This document shows, one piece after another, positions 1 through 9,049 of a stretch of 64,000 bases of DNA. A model generated the notes under the pieces. The model was not told where the DNA came from and did not search any database. It was given only the letters and a program-made list of their open reading frames with translations. The position numbers were made by a program, and so were the translations under genes. Source of the stretch: Leisingera daeponensis (GTDB taxonomy: Bacteria > Pseudomonadota > Alphaproteobacteria > Rhodobacterales > Rhodobacteraceae); the NCBI RefSeq assembly GCF_019801465.1, contig NZ_JAHVJA010000005.1:1-64000 (forward strand). The letters are read 5' to 3'. Position 1 is the first letter of the stretch; each line of letters starts with the position of its first letter.

Positions 1-194
1 CCGGCCAGCAGCAGATCGCTTGAACCGGGCATGCGGAGCGAGGCCAATTCGACCACCACAGGCGGTGCCGCCGCCGCTCCGCGGCGCGGCGCCACCCCGC
101 GGCGGTTCTCTTCGGGCAACCGCGCAGCGCCGTAGCCCGTGCATAGCGTGGCTCAGTTACCCTTTTCACCTGTCCGGTTATTGTTCCGCGCCAT
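1..194. other. Left-edge stretch without a supported gene
   Basis: This stretch lies downstream of the minus-strand operon that ends at 195. I see no strong terminator hairpin. On the minus strand, a GTG at 57-59 opens a 19-codon frame that runs off the left edge (VVELASLRMPGSSDLLLA...). It reads like protein and could be the start of a further gene. There is no clear ribosome-binding site in front of it, so it is not called. Confidence 0.3.
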
Positions 195-1637
195 TCACGC
201 AGGGGGTTTTCCTTCCGGATTTTCCGCATTGCGCCAAAGGCACTCCGGTTCGAGCCGCAGAGCTTGCAGCCCGGCCCGGCTCACCGCCGCCCGCGCGGCT
301 CCGGTTGCCTCCTCAATGACCGCTGCCGGATCCAGCGTTTGAGGCACGCGTCCCTGCAAGACAATCCGCCCGTTCGCGATAACAGTGTCTGCATCTGCGG
401 CATTTGCGAAATGGGTGATGGCGTGCAGCGGCATGTCCGGCGGCGTCAGATGCGGTTTGCGCATATCCACCAGCACGATATCGGCTTTCTTGCCCGCTTC
501 CAGAGAGCCGAGATCACGCTCCAGCCCCAGAGCCCGGGCTGCATCGATGGTTGCCATCTCCAGCACCTTGCCCGGCGGCAGCACAGAAGGGTTCCTGAAA
601 TGGCGGCGGTGGTAATGCATGGCCTGCGCCATGTGGCGGAACATGTCATAGCCGCGGTCCGGTGCCGATGCGTCCGAGCCAAGCGCCACCCGGATCCCCC
701 GCGCGATCAGCTCGGGCGCCGGGCAGCGGCCCAGAATGGACATGATGGAACTGGGATTATGCGCAACTGCGGCACCGCTGTCCTCCAGCGCCGCGATATC
801 TGCCGCGGTCAAGTCCACGCAGTGCGCCAGCAGGCTTAAGGGGCCAAGCAGCCCGAGGTCGCGGACATGGGCGACCGTCCCGTTGCGGTGCCCGTCCTGT
901 GTCAGCAGGACCCCATGCTTTTCCCGCAGCGCGGCGACCGCACCGGCCATGCGGCGCACTTCCGTCTCAGGTGCAGCACTATCGTCCCCAGGCCCGTAAA
1001 CCGGCATCACCAGGCAGATGCCGGTTCCGGTCTTCAGAATACTGTCATGCCGGGCGATGAGCTCCGCACTCACGTCCAGCTGATGTTCAAAGTTCACATC
1101 GACGGCAGCACCGCGGCTGTTGCGGTAGCGGCGGGGAAACGGCGGCCGCCCCGGCCCGACGGCCAGCATCGTGCGCAGCCCGCTTTCGCGCACCGCGGCG
1201 CAATAGGCATCGCCGTAGGCCGGATCATCGCTGCGGTAAATATCCGCCCCGCCGCCCAGCAGTGTGACACAGGTGGTGACCCCGGCCATCAGACGCTCCA
1301 GCAGCGTCAGACGCGCCTCTGCCGCCCAGAAGGCAACATCCGTACCCCCCGCATAAAGCGCCTCGCAGGCTTGGAACCAGGCCTGCGTGTCGCCGGCCCC
1401 CAGAGCACGGACAAGCCCATGCCCGGCGTGGGCGTGGCAATCAATCAGCCCGGGGATCGCGGTCATGCCGGTGGCGTCGATTATCTTGGCGGCGCCATCG
1501 GCCAGCGGCGCCACGTCAGCGTCGCGCCCGACCGCGGTGATGCGGTCGCCTTTAATGGCGATGGCCGCGTCCTCGATAACCCTGCGGTCCTCATCCACGG
1601 TCAGGGCTGTGGCGTGGCGGATCAGGATACTGCTCAT
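195..1637 (-). CDS. Amidohydrolase, AtzA/TrzA-like (8-oxoguanine deaminase type)
   Basis: A metal-dependent amidohydrolase of about 480 residues, the usual length for the chlorohydrolase/8-oxoguanine deaminase/SsnA group. These enzymes remove amino or chloro groups from N-heterocycles. The first metal motif is intact as DCHAHAGH near residue 65. Later His residues occur in GHRNGT and LLAHCVD, and the catalytic Asp sits in GSDASAPD. The gene is last in the minus-strand operon. Its ATG overlaps the stop of the preceding amidohydrolase by 4 bp (ATGA), so translation is coupled. The substrate cannot be told from sequence. The operon's peptide-type importer and the two sister hydrolases suggest stepwise breakdown of one imported compound. 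The family call is firm; the subfamily is tentative. Confidence 0.85.
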   Translation of the reverse strand: MSSILIRHATALTVDEDRRVIEDAAIAIKGDRITAVGRDADVAPLADGAAKIIDATGMTAIPGLIDCHAHAGHGLVRALGAGDTQAWFQACEALYAGGTDVAFWAAEARLTLLERLMAGVTTCVTLLGGGADIYRSDDPAYGDAYCAAVRESGLRTMLAVGPGRPPFPRRYRNSRGAAVDVNFEHQLDVSAELIARHDSILKTGTGICLVMPVYGPGDDSAAPETEVRRMAGAVAALREKHGVLLTQDGHRNGTVAHVRDLGLLGPLSLLAHCVDLTAADIAALEDSGAAVAHNPSSIMSILGRCPAPELIARGIRVALGSDASAPDRGYDMFRHMAQAMHYHRRHFRNPSVLPPGKVLEMATIDAARALGLERDLGSLEAGKKADIVLVDMRKPHLTPPDMPLHAITHFANAADADTVIANGRIVLQGRVPQTLDPAAVIEEATGAARAAVSRAGLQALRLEPECLWRNAENPEGKPPA

Positions 1638-3127
1638 GCAGGCGCCTTCCGCAGCGGATAGGCCGGGGCGAAGATCTCCTCCACCGGCGGATGACCGAAG
1701 GTGCGGTCGGGGTATTGCGCCACCAGGCTGTCGAAGCGGTGTTGCGCGCCGGCGCGCAGCCCGTCATGGTCGACACTGGGAATGATGCCGTCCTGCATTA
1801 CGATGCGGCCGTCGATCACCACCGTGCGCACGTCACGGCCGGAACCGTTCAGCAGGACCGTCTGAACCGGGTCGATAACTTGCCCGATTGCCGGATCATC
1901 GAGACCTATAACGGTGATGTCGGCCCGTGCCCCAGGCGCCAGACGGCCGAGGTCGCTGCGCCCGAGCGCCTTGGCTCCGCCCAAAGTTGCCGCATCATAC
2001 ATGTCGGCTGCAGAGACGGCCTGCGGGTTGCTGTCTGCCATCCGGGCAGTGATAAGCCCCAGCTGCATGTTCAGGATCATGTCCGGCGGATGGGTGTCTG
2101 TCCCCATGCCGATGGTCAGCCCCGCGTCGCGGTAGCGTGCAAAGGATTTCAGTACCGCACCGCTGCGCGCCATCACCAGCGGGCAATGCGCCAGCGCAGC
2201 CCCTCCGTCCGCCAGGATCTCGAGGTCCGGTGCCTCGTACTCAATCCCGTTGACGCCCGACAGGAAGGTCAGATGCGGCAGGATCGCGCGCGGCGACAGG
2301 AAACCGATGTCCCGCAGCCATTCCGGCGGGCTCTTGCCATGCATCCGCAGAACGCTTTCGTACTCGAAGGCGGACTGGCAGCAATGCAGCCGAACCGGCA
2401 CGTCCAGCTCCCGCACTGCCTGTGCGGTACGCGACAACAATGTTTCAGTGCAGGTTTCAATCCGGTCCGGGGCCAGCATGGTCCGGATCAGCCCTCCTGC
2501 CCCGCCTTCAAAGCGCTCGCAGAAACGCGCTGCGTCGGCGAGGCCCTGAAGACCCCGCTGCTCGTCGAAATGGAACCCGATGCTGCCGTCTTCGGAGACA
2601 TAGGTGTTGCCGCTGCGGTAGGCCGGGCCAAGATAGACCCGCAGGCCAAGCCCCTCCGCCGCCTCTGCCGCGCCTTCGAATTCGTCCCAGGTTTCGCCCC
2701 ATTCGCGGTAGAACAGCGAAGCAATGGGCAGCGCAGTGGTGATGCCATTGCGGATCAGCCTGGTAAAGGCATAGTGCTTCTGCCAGCGCAGGTCCTCCGG
2801 CGTGTACATTTCGCGCGGGCCGTTTTCCATGTAGCTGTGCGGCCAGATGCGGCCCTTCTTCCAGGCCGGCTGATTGTCCAGGCCCAGAACCGTGGTGTCG
2901 AGGTCCGACAGCGCGTCCAGGTCGATGAACCCCGGCCCGACAAGCGCACGGCCGCAATCGATGCGCCGCGCCACCTCGCCTTCGAACCCGTGGCCCGCAA
3001 ACAGGATGGCGCCGTCCTCGAACACTACCTCGCCGCGCGGCAGCAGCACATGCTGCCCGTTTTCATGACCGACCACCCAGTCGGCGGTTATCAAGGTGCG
3101 GCCTTGCTCCCTGGTTCCGGCCATCAC
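1634..3127 (-). CDS. Amidohydrolase-family protein lacking the HxH metal motif
   Basis: This 497-residue protein has the amidohydrolase fold pattern: an N-terminal beta-sandwich segment, the barrel, and a C-terminal segment with a DITVIGLD-type strand. Later metal and catalytic positions can be seen: His in RLHCCQS, His in ILPHLTF, His in ALAHCPL, and Asp in GMGTDTHPPD. The first motif, normally HxH after the GxID strand, reads GFIDLDALSDLD here, so both His are gone. Loss of HxH should change metal binding, so the protein may use a different metal site or have lost hydrolase activity. It overlaps both neighbours by 4 bp (ATGA on each side), which fixes its start and ties it to the same transcript. 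Family membership is clear; the reaction is unknown. Confidence 0.75.
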   Translation of the reverse strand: MMAGTREQGRTLITADWVVGHENGQHVLLPRGEVVFEDGAILFAGHGFEGEVARRIDCGRALVGPGFIDLDALSDLDTTVLGLDNQPAWKKGRIWPHSYMENGPREMYTPEDLRWQKHYAFTRLIRNGITTALPIASLFYREWGETWDEFEGAAEAAEGLGLRVYLGPAYRSGNTYVSEDGSIGFHFDEQRGLQGLADAARFCERFEGGAGGLIRTMLAPDRIETCTETLLSRTAQAVRELDVPVRLHCCQSAFEYESVLRMHGKSPPEWLRDIGFLSPRAILPHLTFLSGVNGIEYEAPDLEILADGGAALAHCPLVMARSGAVLKSFARYRDAGLTIGMGTDTHPPDMILNMQLGLITARMADSNPQAVSAADMYDAATLGGAKALGRSDLGRLAPGARADITVIGLDDPAIGQVIDPVQTVLLNGSGRDVRTVVIDGRIVMQDGIIPSVDHDGLRAGAQHRFDSLVAQYPDRTFGHPPVEEIFAPAYPLRKAPA

Positions 3128-4323
3128 GGCGCTTCCCGCAGGCTGCGGCCGTCGCGGGCAACGATGCGGCCCGCCTTCAGCACCAGCTTGCGCGGCGGGT
3201 GGGATACCACCGCATGCGTCACGGTCTCTGCCTCGACCAGCACCAGATCCGCCTGGCAGCCGATTTCAAGCCCGTAGTCCTCCAGCCCCATGACTTTGGC
3301 GCCGCCCCAGGAGCAGCACCACAGGGCATGTTCGACATCGCTGTCGGCGCGCAGGTTGTTGCGCTGGCCCAGCAGCATGGCGCGCTCCAGCATATCCGCA
3401 TTGCCATAGGGCCCCCAGGTATCGCGGATTCCGTCGGAGCCCGCGCACAGGGTCACCCCGGCCGCCCGCAGATCCTCTGCCAGCGGCACCGGCCGGAACG
3501 GGGTTGCGACCGTCGCGATGTGAATCTGCGCCTCGGCCAGCTGCGCCACCAGCGCCCGGGCACGGTCGCGGTCCGGCATGCCCAGGCAGAAGGCGTGACT
3601 GACCGTCACCCGCCCCTGCATCCCCAGCGCCCGGGTGCGGTCAATGATCATCTCCATGCTGAACGCCCCCAGCTCGCTGGGTTCGTGCAGATGGATGTCG
3701 ATGGGTTTCCCATGCTTTTCAGCCAGAGCAAAGACTGCGTCCAGATGCCCCTTCGGGTCGGCATCCATGCCGCAGGGGTCGAGACCGCCGACAACATCCG
3801 CGCCTCCGCGCAGCGCCGCATCCAGCAGTTCCAGCGTGCCGGGGCGCGTCATCAGCCCGGATTGCGGAAAGGCCACAATCTCGATATCCACCAGCCCGGC
3901 CAGCTCGCTGCGGGTGCGCGCTACGCCCTCGATGCCGGCCAGGCCGGTTTCGGTATCCACATCCACGTGGCTGCGGATCGCGGTCGAGCCATGCCCCAGC
4001 GACAGCAGCGCCTGGCGCATCGACTGCCGGTGCGGGTCGATATTCCATTCCTGGCGCAGGCGGCGTTCGGTATCGATCTTGTCGCGCAGGCTCGGCCCCG
4101 CCTGATGCGGGCGCCAGCCCATGCCCCACAGGGATTTGTCCAGATGGGTATGGGCCTCCACCAGCCCCGGCAGCAGGATCGCGCCGCAGCAGTCTTCCTC
4201 CGGCACGCCGGGCCGGGCCGCCAGATCCGGGCCGGTTTGCGCGATGCGCCCGCCCTCGATCAGCATGTCAGCCGGTTCCGCGCCGAACGGGCGCAGGTTT
4301 CTCAGCAGGATATCGTCGGTCAT
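3124..4323 (-). CDS. Amidohydrolase, cytosine deaminase/AtzC-like
   Basis: This 399-residue enzyme resembles the CodA (cytosine deaminase)/AtzC (N-isopropylammelide hydrolase) branch of amidohydrolases. That branch deaminates or dealkylates pyrimidine- and triazine-type rings in the cytosol. The metal motif VEAHTHLDKSLWG lies near residue 57, with further ligands in DIHLHEPSE, VSHAFCLG and GSDGIRDTWGPYG. The last motif is close to the CodA pattern. It starts 7 bp after the flavin reductase gene and its stop overlaps the next hydrolase start. Being first of three tandem hydrolases, it may carry out the first hydrolytic step, but this is inference. Cytosine deaminase itself is possible; creatinine- or hydantoin-type substrates cannot be excluded. 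Confidence 0.82.
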   Translation of the reverse strand: MTDDILLRNLRPFGAEPADMLIEGGRIAQTGPDLAARPGVPEEDCCGAILLPGLVEAHTHLDKSLWGMGWRPHQAGPSLRDKIDTERRLRQEWNIDPHRQSMRQALLSLGHGSTAIRSHVDVDTETGLAGIEGVARTRSELAGLVDIEIVAFPQSGLMTRPGTLELLDAALRGGADVVGGLDPCGMDADPKGHLDAVFALAEKHGKPIDIHLHEPSELGAFSMEMIIDRTRALGMQGRVTVSHAFCLGMPDRDRARALVAQLAEAQIHIATVATPFRPVPLAEDLRAAGVTLCAGSDGIRDTWGPYGNADMLERAMLLGQRNNLRADSDVEHALWCCSWGGAKVMGLEDYGLEIGCQADLVLVEAETVTHAVVSHPPRKLVLKAGRIVARDGRSLREAP

Positions 4324-4330
4324 GCGTGCT

Positions 4331-4954
4331 TCAGCTCCCTGTTGCGGCAGTCAGTGTCTCGGTTGCGGTCAGCACGAACTGCCGGTCCGATACGATGTAG
4401 TTGTCCGCATGCAGCCGCGCGACCGGCTGATAGGCTTCGGGCCGGACATAGCGCCCCGCCGCATCCAGACAATTGTCGCGCACATGCATCTGCACCACTT
4501 CGCCCAGCACGATAGCACGGCGCGGGTAGTCGATGATCTGCGACACCCGGCACTCCATCGACGCGGGCGCCTCGGCCACCCGGCCCGGTGCGATCTTCAG
4601 CGACGGCACATGGCTCAGGCCGGTCTGTGCGACCTCGTCGACATCGTCGGGAAAACTGATGCCGCAGTCCACCATTTGCTGGGCGATTGCCATGTCGCAC
4701 AGGTTGACGACAAATTCGCTCGACCGGCGGATATTGCGCATCGTCTCCTTCTCGGTGCCGTCGGGCCGGGCCTGAATGCCCAGGATCACGATGGGCGGAT
4801 CCTGCGAGAACACATTGAAGAAGCTCATCGGCGCCGCATTCGGAGTGCCGTTTTCGCTATTTGTGGTCACCAGCGCTATCGGCCGGGGCGCCACGAAACT
4901 GCACAGCAGCCGGTAGCGGTCCTTCGGCGGCAGCGCCTCGAAATCGAACTCCAT
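4331..4954 (-). CDS. Flavin reductase-like FMN-binding split-barrel protein
   Basis: This 207-residue protein belongs to the flavin reductase-like family (split beta-barrel). Such proteins bind FMN and either reduce flavin with NAD(P)H for a partner monooxygenase or act as flavoproteins themselves. The family pattern is visible in FVAPRPIALVTT, then NAAPMSFFNVFSQDPP, and a later NLCDM segment. The ATG overlaps the stop of the upstream ABC ATPase gene by one base (TGATG), so translation is coupled. No flavin monooxygenase lies in the operon, so the redox partner, if any, is encoded elsewhere. Its place between importer and hydrolases suggests an oxidative or reductive step on the imported compound. 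Confidence 0.82.
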   Translation of the reverse strand: MEFDFEALPPKDRYRLLCSFVAPRPIALVTTNSENGTPNAAPMSFFNVFSQDPPIVILGIQARPDGTEKETMRNIRRSSEFVVNLCDMAIAQQMVDCGISFPDDVDEVAQTGLSHVPSLKIAPGRVAEAPASMECRVSQIIDYPRRAIVLGEVVQMHVRDNCLDAAGRYVRPEAYQPVARLHADNYIVSDRQFVLTATETLTAATGS

Positions 4955-6048
4955 CAGGCAACCCCCCTTTCCGGCTGCCGCTGTGCGACCGTGCCCGTTC
5001 CTGTGCCTGCGGCGCCGCCTGCACCGGGCCGGGACCCGGCGGCCGGCTCGCCGGTCACCGCATGGCAGGCGACAACGGTGCCGCTGCTGCGGGCTGCCAG
5101 CGCGGGCGATTGCTCGCGGCAGCGCTGGGTGGCAAGCGGACAGCGCGGATTGAACGAGCAGCCCGGCGGCGGCGTGATCGGATTGGGCACCTCGCCAATC
5201 GCCGGTGCCCGGTCGCGGCGGCCCAGGCTGATATCGGGTACCGTATCCATCAGCAGCCGGGTATAGGGATGCTCCGGCGCGGCAAAGATCTGCTCTGCCG
5301 GCCCGGCTTCCACCAGACGCCCCAGATACATGACGCCGACGTAGTCGGACATGAAGTCGACCACCGCCAGGTCGTGGCTGATGAACAGGTAGGTCAGCCC
5401 CAGCTCATCCTGCAGGTCGCGCATCAGGTTCAGCACCTGGCTCTGCACCGAAACGTCGAGCGCCGAGGTGGGCTCGTCGCAGACCAGGAACTCCGGCTTC
5501 GACGAAATCGCCCGCGCGATGGAGATCCGCTGGCGCTGGCCGCCGGAGAATTCATGCGGAAACTTCTCGCCGTCGCGGGCCGAGAGGCCCACCATCTCCA
5601 GCAGGCGTCCGACCTCGGCCCGTTCCTCCTGCTTCGAGGAGGTGATGCCGAAGCTGCGCAGCGGCTCCGCGATGATGTCGCGCACCCGCCAGCGCGGATT
5701 GAGGCTGGCATAGGGGTCCTGGAAGATCATCTGGATTCGCTTGCGGAAGGCGCCGCGGTCGGCGGCGGCCAGCCTGGTCAGGTCGGTGCCGTCGAAAGTG
5801 ATGCTGCCGGAGGTGGCGCCATGCAGCCCCACCACCAGCTTGGCGACCGTGGACTTGCCGCAGCCCGACTCGCCCACAAGGCTGAAGGTCTTGCCGCGCG
5901 GGATGTCGATGTTGAGCGCGTCGACGGCACGGAGCGTGCGGCGGCCCTTGCGCTCGATCAGCCGGTTGAGCAGCGGCGGGGACAGATCGAAGGTCTTGGA
6001 CAGTCCCGTCAGCGAGACCAGCGGTTGGGTGTCGGTGGCAGAGCTCAT
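4954..6048 (-). CDS. Oligopeptide/dipeptide-type ABC transporter ATPase (DppF/OppF-like)
   Basis: The second ATPase of a family-5 (Dpp/Opp) ABC importer, about 364 residues. The Walker A is GESGCGKST, the signature is FSGGQRQRISIARA and the Walker B ends in VCDEPTSALD. The C-terminus has the oligopeptide-type extension with CSFNPRCPLATQRC. I chose the ATG at 6048 because it overlaps the preceding ATPase stop by 4 bp (ATGA) and has GGAGG upstream; the open frame continues 39 codons further without a good site. It pairs with the neighbouring DppD-like ATPase to power import through the two permeases downstream in this description (upstream in transcription). Substrate is unknown; in this family it ranges from peptides to nickel, opines and heterocyclic amides. 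Confidence 0.9.
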   Translation of the reverse strand: MSSATDTQPLVSLTGLSKTFDLSPPLLNRLIERKGRRTLRAVDALNIDIPRGKTFSLVGESGCGKSTVAKLVVGLHGATSGSITFDGTDLTRLAAADRGAFRKRIQMIFQDPYASLNPRWRVRDIIAEPLRSFGITSSKQEERAEVGRLLEMVGLSARDGEKFPHEFSGGQRQRISIARAISSKPEFLVCDEPTSALDVSVQSQVLNLMRDLQDELGLTYLFISHDLAVVDFMSDYVGVMYLGRLVEAGPAEQIFAAPEHPYTRLLMDTVPDISLGRRDRAPAIGEVPNPITPPPGCSFNPRCPLATQRCREQSPALAARSSGTVVACHAVTGEPAAGSRPGAGGAAGTGTGTVAQRQPERGVA

Positions 6049-7037
6049 ACCGGTTCCTCCTGATAGAGATGACAGGCGACATGGCCGCCCTCGACCGGCA
6101 GCGCCGCCGGCTTGGTCCGTTTGCATTCCGCGAAAGCGCGGGGGCAGCGCGGGTGAAAGGCGCAACCCGAAGGCAGATCGGTCAGACGCGGCATCGCGCC
6201 ATCGATCTGTGTCAGCCGCAGCGCGTTCGAGCCGACGCGCGGAATGGATTGCATCAGCCCCTTGGTGTAGGGGTGGCGCGGGTCGCGGACGACCTTCTCC
6301 ACCGGCCCGATCTCGACCACCCGGCCCGAGTACATCACCGCCACGCGGTCGGCGGTTTCGGCGATCACCCCCATGTCATGTGTCACCAGGATCACCGCCG
6401 CGCCGCGTTCCCGGCACATCTTTTTCAACAGGTCGAGGATCTGTGCCTGAATCGAGACGTCGAGCGCAGTGGTCGGCTCGTCGGCGATCACCAGCGACGG
6501 CTCGGCGCAAAGCGCCAGGGCGATCACCACCCGCTGCCGCATACCGCCGGAAAACTGGTGCGGATACTGGTCGATCCGGGCCTCCGGGGCGGGGATACCG
6601 ACTTCGGCAAGGCATTCGATGGCCCGCTTGCGCGCCGCCTCCTTGCCGAGGGACAGATGGGTCCGGATGGTCTGCACCAGCTGCTGCCCGACGGTCATCA
6701 GCGGGTTGAGGCTGGTCAGCGGGTCCTGGAAGATCGCGCCGATCCGCCGCCCGCGCAGCCGCCGCATCTCTTCCGCAGACAGCGTGTCGATGCGCTTGCC
6801 CTCAAACAGGATCTCGCCGCGGTCGATGCGGCCGGGCCGTTCCAGCAGGCCGGTGATGGCGGTGCCGGTCAGCGACTTGCCCGCGCCGGACTCGCCCACC
6901 ATGCCGAGGATTTCGCCGGGGGCGAGGTCGAAGGTGATGCCGTCCACCGCCCGCAGCGGACCGTGCCGCGTGTCAAAGCAGATTGACAGGTCGCGCACGC
7001 TCAGAAGCGGCGAATTGGGGAAGGTCGTGGTATTCAT
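6045..7037 (-). CDS. Oligopeptide/dipeptide-type ABC transporter ATPase (DppD/OppD-like)
   Basis: The first ATPase of the importer, about 330 residues. The Walker A is GESGAGKSL, the signature FSGGMRQRVVIALAL and the Walker B VIADEPTTALD. The C-terminal oligopeptide domain carries CAFHPRCPRAFAEC, a Cys pattern that in some relatives binds an iron-sulfur cluster. Two ATGs lie close together (7043 and 7037). The AAAGGA element abuts the first and sits 6 bases before the second, so 7037 is preferred. Its end overlaps the DppF-like gene by 4 bp. Confidence 0.9.
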   Translation of the reverse strand: MNTTTFPNSPLLSVRDLSICFDTRHGPLRAVDGITFDLAPGEILGMVGESGAGKSLTGTAITGLLERPGRIDRGEILFEGKRIDTLSAEEMRRLRGRRIGAIFQDPLTSLNPLMTVGQQLVQTIRTHLSLGKEAARKRAIECLAEVGIPAPEARIDQYPHQFSGGMRQRVVIALALCAEPSLVIADEPTTALDVSIQAQILDLLKKMCRERGAAVILVTHDMGVIAETADRVAVMYSGRVVEIGPVEKVVRDPRHPYTKGLMQSIPRVGSNALRLTQIDGAMPRLTDLPSGCAFHPRCPRAFAECKRTKPAALPVEGGHVACHLYQEEPV

Positions 7038-7048
7038 CGTCATTCCTT

Positions 7049-7981
7049 TCAGCGCAGCTTCGGGTTCAGCGCATCGCGCAGCCAGTCACCCAGCAGGTTG
7101 ACCGCCAGCACCAGTGCCACCAGCGTCAGCGAGGGGAAGATCACCACCCACCAGACACCCGAGAACAGGTATTCGTTGCCGACCCGGATCAGGGTGCCGA
7201 GCGAGGGGTTGGTGGGCGGCATGCCGACGCCGAGGAAGGACAGCGTCGCCTCAATCAGGATCGCCATGGCCAAGTTGATCGTGGCGATAACCAGCACCGG
7301 CCCCATCACGTTCGGCAGGATATGGCTGAACAGGATGGCAAAGGGTTTGCGGCCCACCAGCTGCGCCGCATAGACGTATTCACGGCTGCGCTCGACCATG
7401 GTGGAGGAGCGCACGGTGCGGGCGTACTGCACCCAGGTCGTCACGGTGATGGCAAAGACCAGCACGATCAGCGCTGCGCTGTCATGCATCTCCCGCGGCA
7501 GGGCGCCGCGCACGATGCCGCTGACCAGCAGTGCCACGAGGATTGTGGGAAAGCTCAGCATGACATCGGCGATGCGCATGAAAAACGCATCCACCGCGCC
7601 GCCGAAATAGCCGCTGACAAGGCCGACCACGATGCCGATCACCATCGCCAGCGCCACGCTCACGAATCCGACGGCGAGCGAGATCCGCGAGCCATAGAGT
7701 ATGGCCGACAGCACGTCGCGGCCCTGGTTGTCAGTGCCGAGAAGGAACCGCGGATCGCCGCCTTCCGCCCAGACCGGCGGCAGCTCGCTGTCCCAAAGGC
7801 TCAGCGTCGAGACATCAAACGGGTCATGCGGTGCGATCCAGGGCGCCAGCAGCGCTGCAAGAAGGATGAACACGGTGACGGCAGAGGCCGCCACGGTGAC
7901 ATATGAGGTCCGGAAGCGATAAAAGAGATCGCTTTTCAGGAACGCCGTGAGGCGGGATTGGGGGGATGCTTCAAGTGCCAT
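7049..7981 (-). CDS. ABC transporter permease (DppC-like)
   Basis: An inner-membrane permease of 310 residues with the DppC/OppC layout: a cytoplasmic N-terminus, one transmembrane helix, a periplasmic loop (LWDSELPPVWAEGGDPRFLLGTDNQGRD) and five further helices. The LGTDNQGRDVLS segment is the hallmark of this subfamily. The EAA-type cytoplasmic loop appears as VYAAQLVGRKPFAILFSHI, which docks to the ATPases. It lies 11 bp before the ATPase genes and 12 bp after the partner permease in the same transcript. Confidence 0.9.
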   Translation of the reverse strand: MALEASPQSRLTAFLKSDLFYRFRTSYVTVAASAVTVFILLAALLAPWIAPHDPFDVSTLSLWDSELPPVWAEGGDPRFLLGTDNQGRDVLSAILYGSRISLAVGFVSVALAMVIGIVVGLVSGYFGGAVDAFFMRIADVMLSFPTILVALLVSGIVRGALPREMHDSAALIVLVFAITVTTWVQYARTVRSSTMVERSREYVYAAQLVGRKPFAILFSHILPNVMGPVLVIATINLAMAILIEATLSFLGVGMPPTNPSLGTLIRVGNEYLFSGVWWVVIFPSLTLVALVLAVNLLGDWLRDALNPKLR

Positions 7982-7993
7982 TTTGCGTCTCCC

Positions 7994-8962
7994 TTACGCC
8001 CGCACCGACAGGCGCGGATCGATGGCGAAGTAGAGTAGATCGACGATCATGTTGATCGCCACGAAGACCAGCGCGACCATCACCAGGTAGGCGGACATCA
8101 CCGGGATATCGCCAAAGCTGACGGCCTGGATGAACAGCAGGCCCATGCCCGGCCACTGGAAGACGGTCTCGGTAATGATCGCAAAGGCAATCATCGCCCC
8201 CAGCTGCAAACCGACGATGGTGATCACCGGCATCAGGGTGTTGCCGAGCGCATGGCCGAAGTTCACGGCCCGGTTGGTCAGGCCGCGGGCGCGGGCGAAC
8301 CGCACAAAATCGGAGCGAAGCACTTCCATCATCTCGGCCCGCACCAGCCGCATGATCAGCGTGACCTGGAACAGGCCCAGCATCACTGCCGGCAGGATCA
8401 GGGATTTCAGCCCGCTGACGGTCAGGAACCCGGTGCGCCACCATCCGATCTGCACTGTTTCACCGCGCCCGAAGGACGGCAGCCAGTTCAGCCAGACCGA
8501 GAACACCAGGATCAACAGGATGCCGGTCACGAAGGTCGGCACCGATATGCCGATCAGCGAGATGACGTTGAGCATATTGCTCAGCACCCCCTTTGGATGC
8601 AGCGCCGCGTAGATGCCCATCGGCACTCCCAGCAGCAGCGCAAAGACGGCGGCGGCAAGCACCAGCTCCAGCGTTGCGGGCAGGCGCTCAGCGATCATTT
8701 CGGCAACCGCACGCTTGTTGCGGTAGGAAATGCCGAATTCCCCCTGCACTGCGCCGGTGACGAAGCGGGTGAACTGAACCGTCACCGGCTGGTCGAGGCC
8801 AAGCTGCTCGCGCAACTCCTGGCGGTCCTCGGCAGAGGCGTTTTCGGGCAGCATGCTGTTCACCGGATCACCGATGAACCGGAACATGGAAAAGGCGATC
8901 AGGGCGACAGCAAGCATCACGATGACCGATTGGATCAGCCGCTTCAGAATGAAAGCGATCAT
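7994..8962 (-). CDS. ABC transporter permease (DppB-like)
   Basis: The partner inner-membrane permease, about 322 residues. It shows the DppB pattern: an N-terminal helix (FILKRLIQSVIVMLAVALI), a large periplasmic loop (DPVNSMLPENASAEDR...), then five helices and the loop FVRFARARGLTNRAV for ATPase contact. The ATG at 8962 is chosen because GGAGG lies just upstream and the protein then begins directly with the membrane anchor. The longer frame would add an atypical 18-residue leader. The gene lies 87 bp after the binding protein gene. Confidence 0.9.
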   Translation of the reverse strand: MIAFILKRLIQSVIVMLAVALIAFSMFRFIGDPVNSMLPENASAEDRQELREQLGLDQPVTVQFTRFVTGAVQGEFGISYRNKRAVAEMIAERLPATLELVLAAAVFALLLGVPMGIYAALHPKGVLSNMLNVISLIGISVPTFVTGILLILVFSVWLNWLPSFGRGETVQIGWWRTGFLTVSGLKSLILPAVMLGLFQVTLIMRLVRAEMMEVLRSDFVRFARARGLTNRAVNFGHALGNTLMPVITIVGLQLGAMIAFAIITETVFQWPGMGLLFIQAVSFGDIPVMSAYLVMVALVFVAINMIVDLLYFAIDPRLSVRA

Positions 8963-9049
8963 TGGAGGGTCCTCCATTTGTCGGCTGTGGGCCGTGGTAA
9001 AAATGCGGGCCTGCACGCCGCAGCATGCAAGCCCGCCAGGCGGGGAGGA

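Noticed and set aside
1-59. A possible partial gene running off the left edge on the minus strand
   Set aside because: Only 19 codons are visible with no clear start signal; too little to name or support.
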